From an uncultured Clostridia bacterium (lineage in GTDB: Bacteria > Bacillota > Clostridia > Christensenellales > Borkfalkiaceae): a stretch of DNA of 64,000 nt. This document shows, piece after piece, positions 37,548-46,105 of this stretch. Below the pieces are notes generated by a model. The model made no database searches. It saw nothing but the letters and a program-made list of their open reading frames with translations, and was not told the DNA's origin. Made by a program: the position numbers and the translations under genes. Within the stretch, counting starts at the first letter, position 1. The number at the start of each line of letters is the position of its first letter. The stretch is from positions 1-64,000 of the forward strand of contig CAKQLR010000004.1 in NCBI GenBank assembly GCA_934254725.1. The letters run 5' to 3'.

Positions 37548-38873
37548 TTATTTTTTATTGTTTTTCTTCCATTCTTTAATTTCTTCAAGCCTGTCTTTAT
37601 AACGTTTTTCAAGTCCTTCTTCGGTGGGAATATAATATTCTTTTCCGATGAGATTATCGGGCAGGCATTGCATGGAGGAGAGCTTGTCCTTCATATCGTG
37701 CGCGTACTCGTAACCCTTTCCGTAGCCTTGCTCCTTCATAAGTTTGGTGGGCGCGTTGCGGATAACTAAAGGAACGGGTTCCGCAAGCATGGTAAGGGCG
37801 TCCTTTTTGGCGCTTTCGTAAGCCACATACATGGAGTTTGACTTTGGCGACATAGCCATATAAACCACAGCCTGCGTAAGGTGAACGCTACATTCCGGCA
37901 TGCCTATAAGATTGCATGCCTGAAAAGCCGCCACGGCGATTTCCAGCGCACGCGGGTCTGCAAGCCCTACGTCCTCGCTTGCAAAACGGGTCACTCTTCT
38001 TGCTATATAAACGGGGTCTTCGCCCGCTTCGAGCATGCGTGCAAGCCAATATACCGCCGCGTCGGGGTCGGAATTCCGCATGGATTTATGAAGCGCGGAA
38101 ATAAGATTGTAATGTTCCTCGCCCGTTTTGTCGTACAAAAGCGATTTTCGTGAGGTAGCCTGCTCGACGGTTTCTTCGTCCACGGTAATTTCGTCGCCGT
38201 CGGTCTTTCCGTTGAGAACTACCATTTCAAGCGTAGTGAGCGCGCTTCTCGCGTCCCCGTTGGAAAACTCCGCAATCGTCCTGATAATATCGTCGGAAAT
38301 ATTCACTTTTTGCTTCCCGAAGCCGCGTTCGTCCGTAATAGCGCGCTTTAAAAGAGCGCAAAGCTCCTCGGTCTTGAGCGATTGAAGAACAAACACCTTG
38401 CACCTCGAAAGAAGAGCTCCGTTTATCTCAAACGACGGGTTTTCCGTCGTCGCGCCTATGAGAATGATGCTCCCTTTTTCGACGTACGGAAGAAAAGCGT
38501 CCTGCTGCGCTTTGTTGAAGCGGTGTATTTCGTCCACGAAAAGAATGGTTTTTTCGCCGAATCTTTTATTCTTCTCGGCTTGTTCCATCACTTGTTTAAT
38601 CTCTTTTATGCCGCTCGTCACCGCGGAAAAATCTATAAACGAAGCCCGCGTTTTCCTTGCGATAATTCTTGCAAGCGTGGTTTTACCCACCCCGGGCGGC
38701 CCCCAGAAAATCATCGAGCAAACGGAATCGCTCTCGATAAGTTTTCTTAAAACCTTGCCTTCGCCTATAAGGTGCGTCTGCCCGCAAAATTCGTCCAACG
38801 TTCTGGGGCGCAGGCTTTCCGCAAGCGGCATATCCGTTCTGTTTTCAAATAAAGTTTGCTGGTCGTAATACAT
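37548..38873 (-). CDS. rarA: Replication-associated recombination protein RarA (MgsA)
   Basis: 441 residues. AAA+ ATPase related to clamp loaders: Walker A GPPGVGKTT (about 59-67), Walker B ILFVDEIHRF (about 109-118), sensor 1 LIGATTENPSF, and the C-terminal tetramerisation domain with MSPKSNSMYVAYE. N-terminal segment PLAESLRPRTLDEFCGQTHL matches the family. Acts at stalled replication forks. Expressed from its own minus-strand promoter. Confidence 0.95.
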   Translation of the reverse strand: MYYDQQTLFENRTDMPLAESLRPRTLDEFCGQTHLIGEGKVLRKLIESDSVCSMIFWGPPGVGKTTLARIIARKTRASFIDFSAVTSGIKEIKQVMEQAEKNKRFGEKTILFVDEIHRFNKAQQDAFLPYVEKGSIILIGATTENPSFEINGALLSRCKVFVLQSLKTEELCALLKRAITDERGFGKQKVNISDDIIRTIAEFSNGDARSALTTLEMVVLNGKTDGDEITVDEETVEQATSRKSLLYDKTGEEHYNLISALHKSMRNSDPDAAVYWLARMLEAGEDPVYIARRVTRFASEDVGLADPRALEIAVAAFQACNLIGMPECSVHLTQAVVYMAMSPKSNSMYVAYESAKKDALTMLAEPVPLVIRNAPTKLMKEQGYGKGYEYAHDMKDKLSSMQCLPDNLIGKEYYIPTEEGLEKRYKDRLEEIKEWKKNNKK

Positions 38874-38915
38874 TTTTCACCCGAAAAATAAAATATAGGG
38901 ATTATCTTAATCTTC

Positions 38916-38944
38916 AGTATATCATAGGTTTGCGGGTTTTGCAA
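38916..38944 (-). promoter_or_regulatory. Promoter of rarA
   Basis: Minus strand TTGCAA (38939-38944), 17-bp spacer, TATACT (38916-38921). Confidence 0.75.
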
Positions 38945-38997
38945 GAAAAAGAAATTATTCATTCAAAAAAATTTCTTACAAATTCTCGTGAAAACTA

Positions 38998-39026
38998 TTG
39001 ACATTCATATGAATGTGCGATATAAT
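38998..39026 (+). promoter_or_regulatory. Sigma-A promoter with 16-bp palindrome in the spacer
   Basis: TTGACA (38998-39003), 17-bp spacer, TATAAT (39021-39026). The spacer holds the perfect palindrome ACATTCATATGAATGT (39001-39016), which overlaps the end of the -35. An ideal operator position; the HTH protein encoded downstream is a candidate ligand. Confidence 0.88.
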
Positions 39027-39056
39027 ACAATCACAAAAGAAAAAAGGGGATACTCT

Positions 39057-39593
39057 ATGGCTGAATTTTTTCCGGGGAGCATAATCGAAAAGAATAAACT
39101 TAGCGGCAGGGAATTTTTAAACGGAATGTTTAACGGCAGTAAGGGGCTTGTTATGTCGCAAATCCGTGATTTTACCGGTCTTAACGTAACGGCTATTCAA
39201 AATTGGATAAACCGCGGTTGGCTTTCCCATCCGACTGCTAAAAAGTATAACATCGACCAGGTGGCGCGCATATTGATAATAAATATGCTCCGTCGCACGA
39301 TGAGCCTCGAGGATATCTCAAAGCTTCTGTTCTACATTAACGGCGTGGCGGGCGATAAGAGGGATGACGTTATAAACGAATCCGAACTGTACGGCTACGT
39401 CTGCGATATGGCTTTTGCGGAAAGTGACAAAAATGACCTCGACGGGTTGGTGGACGAGGTTACCGAAAACTTCGCAGAAAGAAGAGCGGGGGATACCGAA
39501 AAACTTAAAACCACGTTGAAGATAATATACTTTAACACCGTGGCTCAGAAGAATATTTCCCGTGCGGAAACCCTTCTTGAAGGAATAAAATAG
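39057..39593 (+). CDS. DUF1836-family HTH protein
   Basis: 178 residues from ATG at 39057 after AAAAAGGGG; in-frame upstream codons lie inside the promoter. The N-terminal half resembles a MerR-like winged helix: LVMSQIRDFTGLNVTAIQNW then INRGWLSHPTAKKYN and ILIINMLRRTMSLEDISKLL. The family is widespread in Firmicutes without assigned function and is presumed to regulate transcription. Its own promoter carries a perfect palindrome, consistent with autoregulation. Confidence 0.85.
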   Translation: MAEFFPGSIIEKNKLSGREFLNGMFNGSKGLVMSQIRDFTGLNVTAIQNWINRGWLSHPTAKKYNIDQVARILIINMLRRTMSLEDISKLLFYINGVAGDKRDDVINESELYGYVCDMAFAESDKNDLDGLVDEVTENFAERRAGDTEKLKTTLKIIYFNTVAQKNISRAETLLEGIK

Positions 39594-39661
39594 TTTTTTG
39601 GAGGAATAAAAAAGGCAGATAACCTTAGAAATAAGGGGTTTTATATAAAAAGGAGAAGATT

Positions 39662-40243
39662 ATGTGGCAGAATTTAACTACGTTGCAGCAGGTTTATTTT
39701 TGCATAGCGGTATTCTTTTCTGCAGTGCTTATACTGCAATTCATACTGGCTATAGTCGGTGTAGGTCAGGGCGGCGATACGGAAGTGGATCTTGACGGCG
39801 ACGGCGAGCCGGACGTAACGGTGGATACTTCAGACGGTATCGTTCCGTTTACGCTCAAAGGCGTGATTGCCTTTTTTGCGGTAGGCGGCTGGATAGGATT
39901 TGCCCTCGGCGACGGAACGATTTCTTCCGCCTGGGCGATAATAGTATCCGTGCTTTCAGGTTTCGCCGCGCTCGTGGGCGTGGGCTTCCTTATGAAGTGG
40001 ATTATGCGTTTGCAGTCATCCGGAACCATGGATATAAAAAACGCCGTCGGAAAGATTGCGGAAGTGTATCTTACTATCCCCGCAAAGTGCGCCGGCAACG
40101 GAAAAATTAATCTCGAACTTCAGGGTGCGTATATCGAAACGGAGGCGATTACCGAATGCGAACAGCCTATAAAAACCGGCGAAAAAGTCAGGGTAGTCAA
40201 AATAGAAGGCGGCGTCTGCGTGGTCGAAAGGTTGTTCGATTAA
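39662..40243 (+). CDS. NfeD-like membrane protein with OB-fold, flotillin partner
   Basis: 193 residues. Helices at about 11-33, 62-80 and 86-112; an acidic loop after the first (TEVDLDGDGEPDVTVD). The C-terminal part (about 122-193) is an OB-fold like NfeD1b/YuaF, with AVGKIAEVYLTIPAKCAGNG and GEKVRVVKIEGGVCVVE. Such proteins are encoded with SPFH proteins and help organise flotillin-rich membrane regions. AAAAAGGAGAAG precedes the start. A weak hairpin lies 5' (39617-39640). Confidence 0.85.
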   Translation: MWQNLTTLQQVYFCIAVFFSAVLILQFILAIVGVGQGGDTEVDLDGDGEPDVTVDTSDGIVPFTLKGVIAFFAVGGWIGFALGDGTISSAWAIIVSVLSGFAALVGVGFLMKWIMRLQSSGTMDIKNAVGKIAEVYLTIPAKCAGNGKINLELQGAYIETEAITECEQPIKTGEKVRVVKIEGGVCVVERLFD

Positions 40244-40316
40244 CATATTATAAAACACAAAATACCCCGATTTTGTGAGAAAAAGGGGATTAAATAAAAA
40301 AATAAAGGAGAAAGAA

Positions 40317-41759
40317 ATGAACAATTTACTAATCAGCACGGGCGGCATAGTCGCGGTTATCGTAGTCTTGGTTTTAATACTTTTTACGTTAATATTGCTT
40401 ATATGTTCGCGTTTCAAAAAATGCCCTTCGGATAAAATTATGGTAGTCTACGGGCGTGTTTCCAAAAATTCGGACGGAACAAACCGCTCCGCAAAATGCC
40501 TGCACGGCGGCATCACGTTTATAGTGCCCGTTCTGCAGGACTATTCGTTCCTCGATTTAACGCCTATGTCGATTTCGGTTGACCTTAAAAGCGCACTTTC
40601 CCGCCAGAACATTCGTATCGACGTACCTTCGATATTCACGGTAGGTATCTCTACGGAGCCTTCGGTAATGCAGAACGCGGCGGAAAGACTGCTCGGGTTG
40701 CAGTTGCCTCAAATTCAGGAACTTGCAAAGGATATCATCTTCGGTCAGCTTCGTCTCGTAATCGCTACGATGGACATAGAGGAAATCAATACGGACAGAG
40801 ATAAGTTCCTCGAAGCCGTTTCCAGAAACGTTGAGGGCGAACTTAAAAAGATAGGTTTAAGACTTATAAACGTTAACGTTACGGATATTTCGGACGAGTC
40901 CGGTTACATCATCGCGCTCGGTAAGGAAGCCGCTGCAAAGGCGATAAACGACGCGAAAATTTCCGTTGCGGAAGCCGACAGAGCAGGTGCTATCGGTGAA
41001 GCGAACGCCAAAAAAGAACAGCGTATAAGGGTCGCTACGGCGGATTCCGAGGCTATCAAGGGTGAAAACGAAGCAAAAGTCGAAATCGCAAATTCCAACT
41101 CGTTGCTCCGTCAGAGGCAGGCGGAAGCCGAACAGCAGGCTGTTTCCTGCGAGCAGATAAACAGATTTAAGGCGCAGGAGGACGCTTACGCCGCGGATAA
41201 AAACGCGGAACTTGTTCGTGCGGAAAAGGAAAAAGCAACGCAGGAAGCGGATATAATCGTTCGTGCGGAAATCGAAAAGAGAAAAGCCGAACTCGAAGCG
41301 GAAGCCGCTGCAGAGCAGTTCAGAAGAAAGGCAAAAGGCGAGGCGGACGCTATCTTTGCTAAAATGGAAGCGGAAGCGCGCGGCGTAAGAGAAGTATTGA
41401 CCGCACAGGCGGAAGGTCTTGCTCAGATAGTTCAGGCGGCAGGCGGCGATCCCAACGAGGCTACAAGGCTTATGATTGCCGATAAGATAGAGGAAATAGT
41501 TAAAGCTCAGGTGGAAGCTATCAAGAACATCAAGATAGATAAGGTAACCGTATGGGACGGAAACGGCGGCGAAAACGGCAAAACCGCAACCGCAAACTTC
41601 CTTTCCGGAATGACTAAATCTCTTCCCCCGATGACCGATTTATTTGAAATGGCGGGGCTTTCCATGCCGGATCTTGTAAAGGCAAAAAAGCTTGAAGAAA
41701 ACAAGGACGAAACCGTAAAAGTCCCAGAAAACGCGGATAAAACGGTAGAAACCAAATAA
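40317..41759 (+). CDS. floT: Flotillin (SPFH-domain membrane scaffold)
   Basis: 480 residues from ATG at 40317 after AAAGGAGAAAG; an in-frame start 14 codons upstream has no such site. An N-terminal membrane helix (about 4-27), SPFH domain (about 30-210), then a long Ala/Glu-rich coiled coil (about 215-365; EANAKKEQRIRVATAD and ERAEKEKATQEADI-type repeats) and a C-terminal oligomerisation region ending in an acidic tail. With the upstream NfeD-like gene it matches the Bacillus YuaF-YuaG (FloT) pair that forms membrane microdomains. Confidence 0.93.
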   Translation: MNNLLISTGGIVAVIVVLVLILFTLILLICSRFKKCPSDKIMVVYGRVSKNSDGTNRSAKCLHGGITFIVPVLQDYSFLDLTPMSISVDLKSALSRQNIRIDVPSIFTVGISTEPSVMQNAAERLLGLQLPQIQELAKDIIFGQLRLVIATMDIEEINTDRDKFLEAVSRNVEGELKKIGLRLINVNVTDISDESGYIIALGKEAAAKAINDAKISVAEADRAGAIGEANAKKEQRIRVATADSEAIKGENEAKVEIANSNSLLRQRQAEAEQQAVSCEQINRFKAQEDAYAADKNAELVRAEKEKATQEADIIVRAEIEKRKAELEAEAAAEQFRRKAKGEADAIFAKMEAEARGVREVLTAQAEGLAQIVQAAGGDPNEATRLMIADKIEEIVKAQVEAIKNIKIDKVTVWDGNGGENGKTATANFLSGMTKSLPPMTDLFEMAGLSMPDLVKAKKLEENKDETVKVPENADKTVETK

Positions 41760-41780
41760 AAACTTTAACAAAACAAATAG

Positions 41781-41809
41781 CGCGGGCGGACAAATTTTGT
41801 CCGCCCGCG
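41781..41809. terminator. Strong bidirectional terminator
   Basis: CGCGGGCGGACAA (41781-41793) pairs perfectly with TTGTCCGCCCGCG (41797-41809). It separates the convergent flotillin and SecB-like genes; the minus direction is followed by CTATTTGTTTTG. Confidence 0.85.
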
Positions 41810-41829
41810 TGTTCTTATAAAAATAAAAT

Positions 41830-42234
41830 TCAGCAAAGAATAGTTGTAGAGGGAGTAGAGGAATTGTTACAGGAATGCAATAATTCCGTCATATCGAGAA
41901 GAGGAAGAACATACGGCGGAATGTTCGCCATGCGAGTAAGCTCGCTGACGGACGAGCGTACGAACGGATATACCGTTTCCGCTACGTTTACGATAAGGCG
42001 GTTTGCGTCCTCGCCGTTCTCTATGGAAAACGCCCCTACCGCCGTTATGGAAAATTCAAACGGAATAGGGTGATCGGTTTGTTTTAACTCCACGGTGAAC
42101 GTACAAAGTATTTTTTCCGGTCCTTTTTTTATATTGCAACCGATTTTGGGGTTGATTTTATAACTTTTATAAGGCTCGGCGTCGGGCATAAGTTTAAAAG
42201 ACGCTTCGTGTATTTTATAGTCTATAAATTTCAT
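41830..42234 (-). CDS. SecB-fold chaperone-like protein
   Basis: 134 residues. The pattern of long beta strands (ILCTFTVELKQTD, FEFSITAVGAFSIEN) followed by a helix with VYPFVRSSVSELTRMANIPP and YVLPLLDM corresponds to the end of SecB-like proteins, where a YxRxxI(S)xLTxxxGxPPLxLPxxxF pattern occurs. Firmicutes lack classical SecB but have SecB-like proteins, some in toxin-antitoxin-chaperone systems; no toxin pair is visible here. The start follows GGGAGG on the minus strand, 13 bp after the exonuclease gene, so the two form an operon. Confidence 0.6.
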   Translation of the reverse strand: MKFIDYKIHEASFKLMPDAEPYKSYKINPKIGCNIKKGPEKILCTFTVELKQTDHPIPFEFSITAVGAFSIENGEDANRLIVNVAETVYPFVRSSVSELTRMANIPPYVLPLLDMTELLHSCNNSSTPSTTILC

Positions 42235-42247
42235 TTTTTCCTCCCTT

Positions 42248-42892
42248 TTACAGGCTGTTCGCCTGATTGTTTGTTTCGGGGTCTTTTTCGGAAGCCCCGT
42301 CCAGATATGTCAGCAGGGTTTGCATTACATGCGCGTTTTCGGCAGCGGCGCGGTTGAACGCAAGATATAACTCAGTGGTATCGTATCTCGCGTCGTGGCT
42401 TTGTCCGTAGGCGCCGAAAAGTTTAGCCGTTTCCGTCGTTACGTCGTACGGGTAAAGGTCGTAGTAGTCTGAAAACTCCGTAAGTTTGGGGTATTTGTAG
42501 CCCCTGCCGTTCGCCCTCGGTATTTTGATTATATCCGTAAAATATCGCATGGAGCAAATTCCTTCACGGTAGCGGAACTGTCTGTCGTGGTAGGCAAATT
42601 CCGCAATCATAAACTTTAAATCGAAAGAAAGATTGTGGGCGATTATTACGTCAGCACGGAGAAAATCGTCGAAAATTTCTTCGATATCCGTGGAGAACGT
42701 GTGCCCTTTTGAAAGTTCTAAGAGCTTTTCCGGGGTAAACCCGTGCACCGCGACGGCGGAAGGTTCAATGTAATCCACGTAGAAAAAGAAGTTTTTGGCT
42801 TTGACTTCCGTACTCGTCTGCATAACGTAGGAAAGCTGAATAATTCTACCGGGACTTAGCCCCGTCGTTTCGGTATCGAAAAATAGTATCAT
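42248..42892 (-). CDS. DEDDh 3'-5' exonuclease (DnaQ/RNase T superfamily)
   Basis: 214 residues from ATG at 42892. ExoI motif FFDTETTGL, ExoII AHNLSFDLKFM and ExoIII HDARYDTTELY place it in the DEDDh class, as in DNA polymerase III epsilon-like proteins. A GTG six codons upstream (42910) lies inside the promoter and is rejected. Transcription predicted from the minus promoter begins at or one to two bases before the ATG, so the mRNA is probably leaderless; there is no ribosome binding site. Confidence 0.88.
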   Translation of the reverse strand: MILFFDTETTGLSPGRIIQLSYVMQTSTEVKAKNFFFYVDYIEPSAVAVHGFTPEKLLELSKGHTFSTDIEEIFDDFLRADVIIAHNLSFDLKFMIAEFAYHDRQFRYREGICSMRYFTDIIKIPRANGRGYKYPKLTEFSDYYDLYPYDVTTETAKLFGAYGQSHDARYDTTELYLAFNRAAAENAHVMQTLLTYLDGASEKDPETNNQANSL

Positions 42893-42900
42893 ATTAAAAT

Positions 42901-42929
42901 ATTGTAACACGTTTTTAAATATTTTTCAA
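42901..42929 (-). promoter_or_regulatory. Promoter giving a leaderless exonuclease mRNA
   Basis: Minus strand TTGAAA (42924-42929), 17-bp spacer, TACAAT (42901-42906). Only eight bases separate the -10 from the ATG at 42892. Confidence 0.75.
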
Positions 42930-43024
42930 CTTTATTCGTCGCCCCGCCGGATATTTGTGTATCCGCCGCGACTAAACCTATAATTATTTATAACAGCTGT
43001 GTTTTTCATTCGTATTTGTACAAA

Positions 43025-43084
43025 TCGCTTATTTATTTGTATATATCGGCAAAAATTGTTTACAATAAGCGAAAAAGATAAATT
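43025..43084 (+). promoter_or_regulatory. AraC gene control region with inverted AATAAGCGA sites
   Basis: TCGCTTATT (43025-43033) and AATAAGCGA (43064-43072) are exact inverted copies 30 bp apart. A weak promoter TTGTTT (43056-43061)-17-TAAATT (43079-43084) has the second copy in its spacer. The longer word ACAATAAGCGAAAA (43062-43075) occurs again at 44147-44160, before the operon downstream. Likely binding sites of the AraC-family regulator. Confidence 0.55.
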
Positions 43085-43156
43085 TGTATCGAAAAGTGTA
43101 TATTCAAAATTGCGAAAGAGTGTTATGTTTTTCGTGGTAAAAAGGGGAGCAGATAT

Positions 43157-44137
43157 ATGGAAATCGTTCAGATCGAAACAAATAAAATATCTCCGTACGT
43201 AAGACATGCGGACTTTGTGGAAACAACAAACGAAATTTTTCACGTACCGTGGAGAATTATTTACGACTACGAATTTTATTTTGTGGTAGAAGGAAAAATT
43301 ACCGTAATAACCGAAAACGAGGAAGTTACTCTCGAAGCGGGCGACGTTCATATAATGAGACCTTCGTGCTGGCACAGAAGAATCGCTACAACACACAAAA
43401 TAGGCTACTATAATATGCATTTCGATTTTCTTAAGCTTGAAGAAAACAGTGTTTTTTCCACCTATAACGAATACGTAGTGCCAATAAACCGCAATGAGAG
43501 AAGGGTAAAAAAGAACGATATACTCAATCAAAGGGTCGTTTACGAGCCTAAGGATATAGCTCTTCCTTTGAAAGCTACGGTAAAGGACAGGGCAAAATAC
43601 ATTTCGCTGCTCGGCAACCTTGTAGAACATTACAAGCATATGAGACCGGGGTACGACCTTCTTTTAAAATCGGATATTCTCGTTTTACTTTATTATCTGC
43701 TCGAGGAAAACGACGAGAGGAAAAACGCCGCCAAGTATCATCATAACGCCGTTGCTCAGTTTACGCAGATAATTTCAAGCGATTTCAGCGAAAAACTATA
43801 TTTATCGGATCTGTCCGAACAAACAGGCTTAAGCCCTTCTCAGATGCGAAAACTTTTCAGAGAAGTAAACAGCTGTTCGCCGAGGGATTATCTTATAAAT
43901 CTTCGCATAGAAAAGGCAAAATATATGCTCGAAGAAGGCAAAGAAACGGTCGCTTCCATAGGGGAAAAAGTAGGGTACGAAAACGTCAATTATTTCAGCA
44001 GAATTTTTAAGAAAAAGACGGGAATGTCGCCTATACAGTACAGAGAATCTCTCTATATAAAGAAAAAATCGGAAGATAAAAATTCGTTTTACTGGTGTGA
44101 CGTAATCAATCCCGTCGGCGGCGAAAAGGATAAATAA
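43157..44137 (+). CDS. AraC-family transcriptional regulator
   Basis: 326 residues. N-terminal cupin-like sensor (about 25-100) with VVEGKITVITENEEVTLEAG and a HIMRPSCWHR turn. The C-terminal double helix-turn-helix (about 200-300) reads LSDLSEQTGLSPSQMRKLF, VASIGEKVGYENVNYFSRIF and KKKTGMSPIQYRES, the standard AraC/XylS pattern. It probably activates glycan locus B in response to a sugar; the promoter at 44186 has a weak -35, as expected for an activated promoter. A poor ribosome binding site (GGGGAGCAG) precedes the ATG. Confidence 0.93.
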   Translation: MEIVQIETNKISPYVRHADFVETTNEIFHVPWRIIYDYEFYFVVEGKITVITENEEVTLEAGDVHIMRPSCWHRRIATTHKIGYYNMHFDFLKLEENSVFSTYNEYVVPINRNERRVKKNDILNQRVVYEPKDIALPLKATVKDRAKYISLLGNLVEHYKHMRPGYDLLLKSDILVLLYYLLEENDERKNAAKYHHNAVAQFTQIISSDFSEKLYLSDLSEQTGLSPSQMRKLFREVNSCSPRDYLINLRIEKAKYMLEEGKETVASIGEKVGYENVNYFSRIFKKKTGMSPIQYRESLYIKKKSEDKNSFYWCDVINPVGGEKDK

Positions 44138-44146
44138 ACGTTCGGA

Positions 44147-44160
44147 ACAATAAGCGAAAA
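44147..44160 (+). promoter_or_regulatory. Candidate AraC-regulator binding site
   Basis: ACAATAAGCGAAAA, a 14-base exact repeat of 43062-43075, 25 bp upstream of the weak -35 at 44186. Confidence 0.5.
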
Positions 44161-44185
44161 GTGCAGAAAACAAACTTTTTCGGCA

Positions 44186-44214
44186 TATACAAGGTTTTCC
44201 CTCCGTGATATAAT
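44186..44214 (+). promoter_or_regulatory. Promoter of glycan locus B
   Basis: TATACA (44186-44191), 17-bp spacer, TATAAT (44209-44214). Good -10, weak -35. The 5' leader that follows is about 145 nt and contains the hairpin TTTAACC-CTGGGA-GGTTAAA (44267-44286) and CGGCT/AGCCG pairing near the start codon. Confidence 0.6.
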
Positions 44215-44367
44215 CCAAATAACAACAGGTTTTGCCCGGCATGACTTATTACGGCGGAACGGTTGTTTTAACCCTGGGAGGTTAAAGCATCGGTTTCCCG
44301 TTTAAGAATAAATAAAAAACGGCTTATGTTTATTTGAAAAGGCTGAGCCGTGCATGGAGGAAACATG

Positions 44368-46050
44368 ATGAAAATGACTAAATTAGTGTTATTGCCGCTT
44401 TTTGCGTTGATAACGGTATTTGCTTTTGTTTTTGCGCTCGACGCGAAAACCGTTAAAGCAGAACAAACGGAAACCGATTACACCGCGGTGACCAACTGGT
44501 GGGGAGACGGAACGTATACCGACAACGTTTTAACGGTTACAAACAATTCCGTTACCGCCGAAACTTACACTCAAAATCACTTTGTTTTTGAATTTAAAGT
44601 AACTTCCCTGCAAGAAGGCGACAGTTATGTTACGTTCTTTATAAGGGGAGGAGAAGCGGGGGATCCTCGTCCGTGGGCGGTACCCACCGGCGCTTCTCAC
44701 ATTCGTATACATCCTTCAAACACAAACATTTTTGTCGAAGGCGAACACAAAGGATACTTCCTTACCAACGACGAAAAATGGCATCCTGTCGAAATAACCA
44801 TAGATAACGATAAAAAGAAGGTAACTTACGTCCTCGATAAAGGGCTTGATACCGAGGCATCTTTTGTTTCTGCCGTCGATAATTTAGGTGCAAACGGCAG
44901 ACTTTGCGTATTCGTCAGCCAGGCGACCGTACAGCTCAGAAACATCAAGACGAACGACGTGACGAGTTCCGAACCCGTTTCAGACGCGACGGGTATAATT
45001 CTTCCCGAAACTATAAAAATGGAAGCAGGATCAAGCAGAGTTTTAAACTACGCGCTCGTTCCCGAAAGTGCGGATGACGAAGTAACCGTAACCGTTTCCG
45101 ACGATGAAGTTCTCGGATACGAGGGCGGAAAACTTATCGCGAAAAAAGCGGGTACCGCAACCGTAACGGTGACTTCCGTTAAAAACGAAAATGTAAAAGC
45201 TCAAACGACGGTAGAGGTAGTATCTGTTCCCGAAAAGCCCGAAAATATGCCTGAATACGAAGATTATATGAAATTATCTTACGAGTTAGGCTGCGATCCT
45301 TCCGTTGCGGATTCTCTCACGGTTACCGATACGGGTTATATTCTTGAAAACGCGAATTCCTATCCTACGTTTTTCCCGATAAAGGATTCTGTGCCGGACG
45401 CGTCTTTCTCTATTAACGCTATGTCGTTCGCTTTAAAAGTTGAAACAGAATTGGCAGGCGATTGGTGCGGCGCGATATTATTCCGCACGGCTACACCGGG
45501 GACGGTATTCTTCTCGAACGCTTCGGGTATAGAAATAAGATTGTTTAAAAACTCGCCCGCGATTGTTGTATTGCATCACGGCGGCATAGGCGAAGATAAC
45601 AGCACGGTTCTCGGCACTACGACAGCAAGTCTTGCCGACGGATTTACGCACTATTACAACTTCGAAGTATCCGGTAACGAAATAACCGTATGCATCGACG
45701 GTGTTAATGTGGTGGACGCGTTCGACGCGACCGAACAGTTCGGCAGATACTATAACGTAGAAAACAACAATTCTTTCAATATTACCGCTCGTAACGGCAA
45801 AATGACCGTAACCGATCTATGCATTTACGATACGACGGCGGAAGAACCCGAACCGGACGACAGCTCTTCCGGAACGACCGAACCCGACGATAGTTCGGAC
45901 ACAGCAAGCGACGCTTCCTCGGGCGAGCCTTCGGATACGTCTTCCGATACCGAAGAGGGTTGCTTCAGCGGAATAATAGGCGGAAATATCCTTTTGATTT
46001 CGGCATTGTTTGTTTCCGGCGCATTGATAAAAAAGAAAAAGAATAATTAA
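44368..46050 (+). CDS. Membrane-anchored surface protein with LamG-like and Ig-like domains
   Basis: 560 residues. Tandem ATGs at 44365 and 44368 follow GGAGG (44356-44360); the second has the better seven-base spacing. The signal peptide ends near residue 30 (KTVKA/EQ). A concanavalin-like (LamG-type) domain covers about 35-200, a Big_2 bacterial Ig-like domain about 208-295 (GIILPETIKMEAGSSRVLNY to TTVEV), and a second LamG-like domain about 310-495. A Ser/Asp/Glu/Thr linker (about 495-530) leads to TEEGCFSG, one helix and KKKKNN. No LPxTG. Predicted to display carbohydrate-binding domains outside the cell; first gene of locus B. Confidence 0.8.
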   Translation: MKMTKLVLLPLFALITVFAFVFALDAKTVKAEQTETDYTAVTNWWGDGTYTDNVLTVTNNSVTAETYTQNHFVFEFKVTSLQEGDSYVTFFIRGGEAGDPRPWAVPTGASHIRIHPSNTNIFVEGEHKGYFLTNDEKWHPVEITIDNDKKKVTYVLDKGLDTEASFVSAVDNLGANGRLCVFVSQATVQLRNIKTNDVTSSEPVSDATGIILPETIKMEAGSSRVLNYALVPESADDEVTVTVSDDEVLGYEGGKLIAKKAGTATVTVTSVKNENVKAQTTVEVVSVPEKPENMPEYEDYMKLSYELGCDPSVADSLTVTDTGYILENANSYPTFFPIKDSVPDASFSINAMSFALKVETELAGDWCGAILFRTATPGTVFFSNASGIEIRLFKNSPAIVVLHHGGIGEDNSTVLGTTTASLADGFTHYYNFEVSGNEITVCIDGVNVVDAFDATEQFGRYYNVENNNSFNITARNGKMTVTDLCIYDTTAEEPEPDDSSSGTTEPDDSSDTASDASSGEPSDTSSDTEEGCFSGIIGGNILLISALFVSGALIKKKKNN

Positions 46051-46105
46051 AAATATTTAGCGGAGCCGTGTTTAAAAAAAGCGGCTCCGCCAAAACGGTG
46101 GGTAA

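Noticed and set aside
44241..44285. Fourteen-codon frame (MTYYGGTVVLTLGG) in the locus B leader
   Set aside because: A leader peptide is possible, but the ribosome site is weak and the length is within chance.
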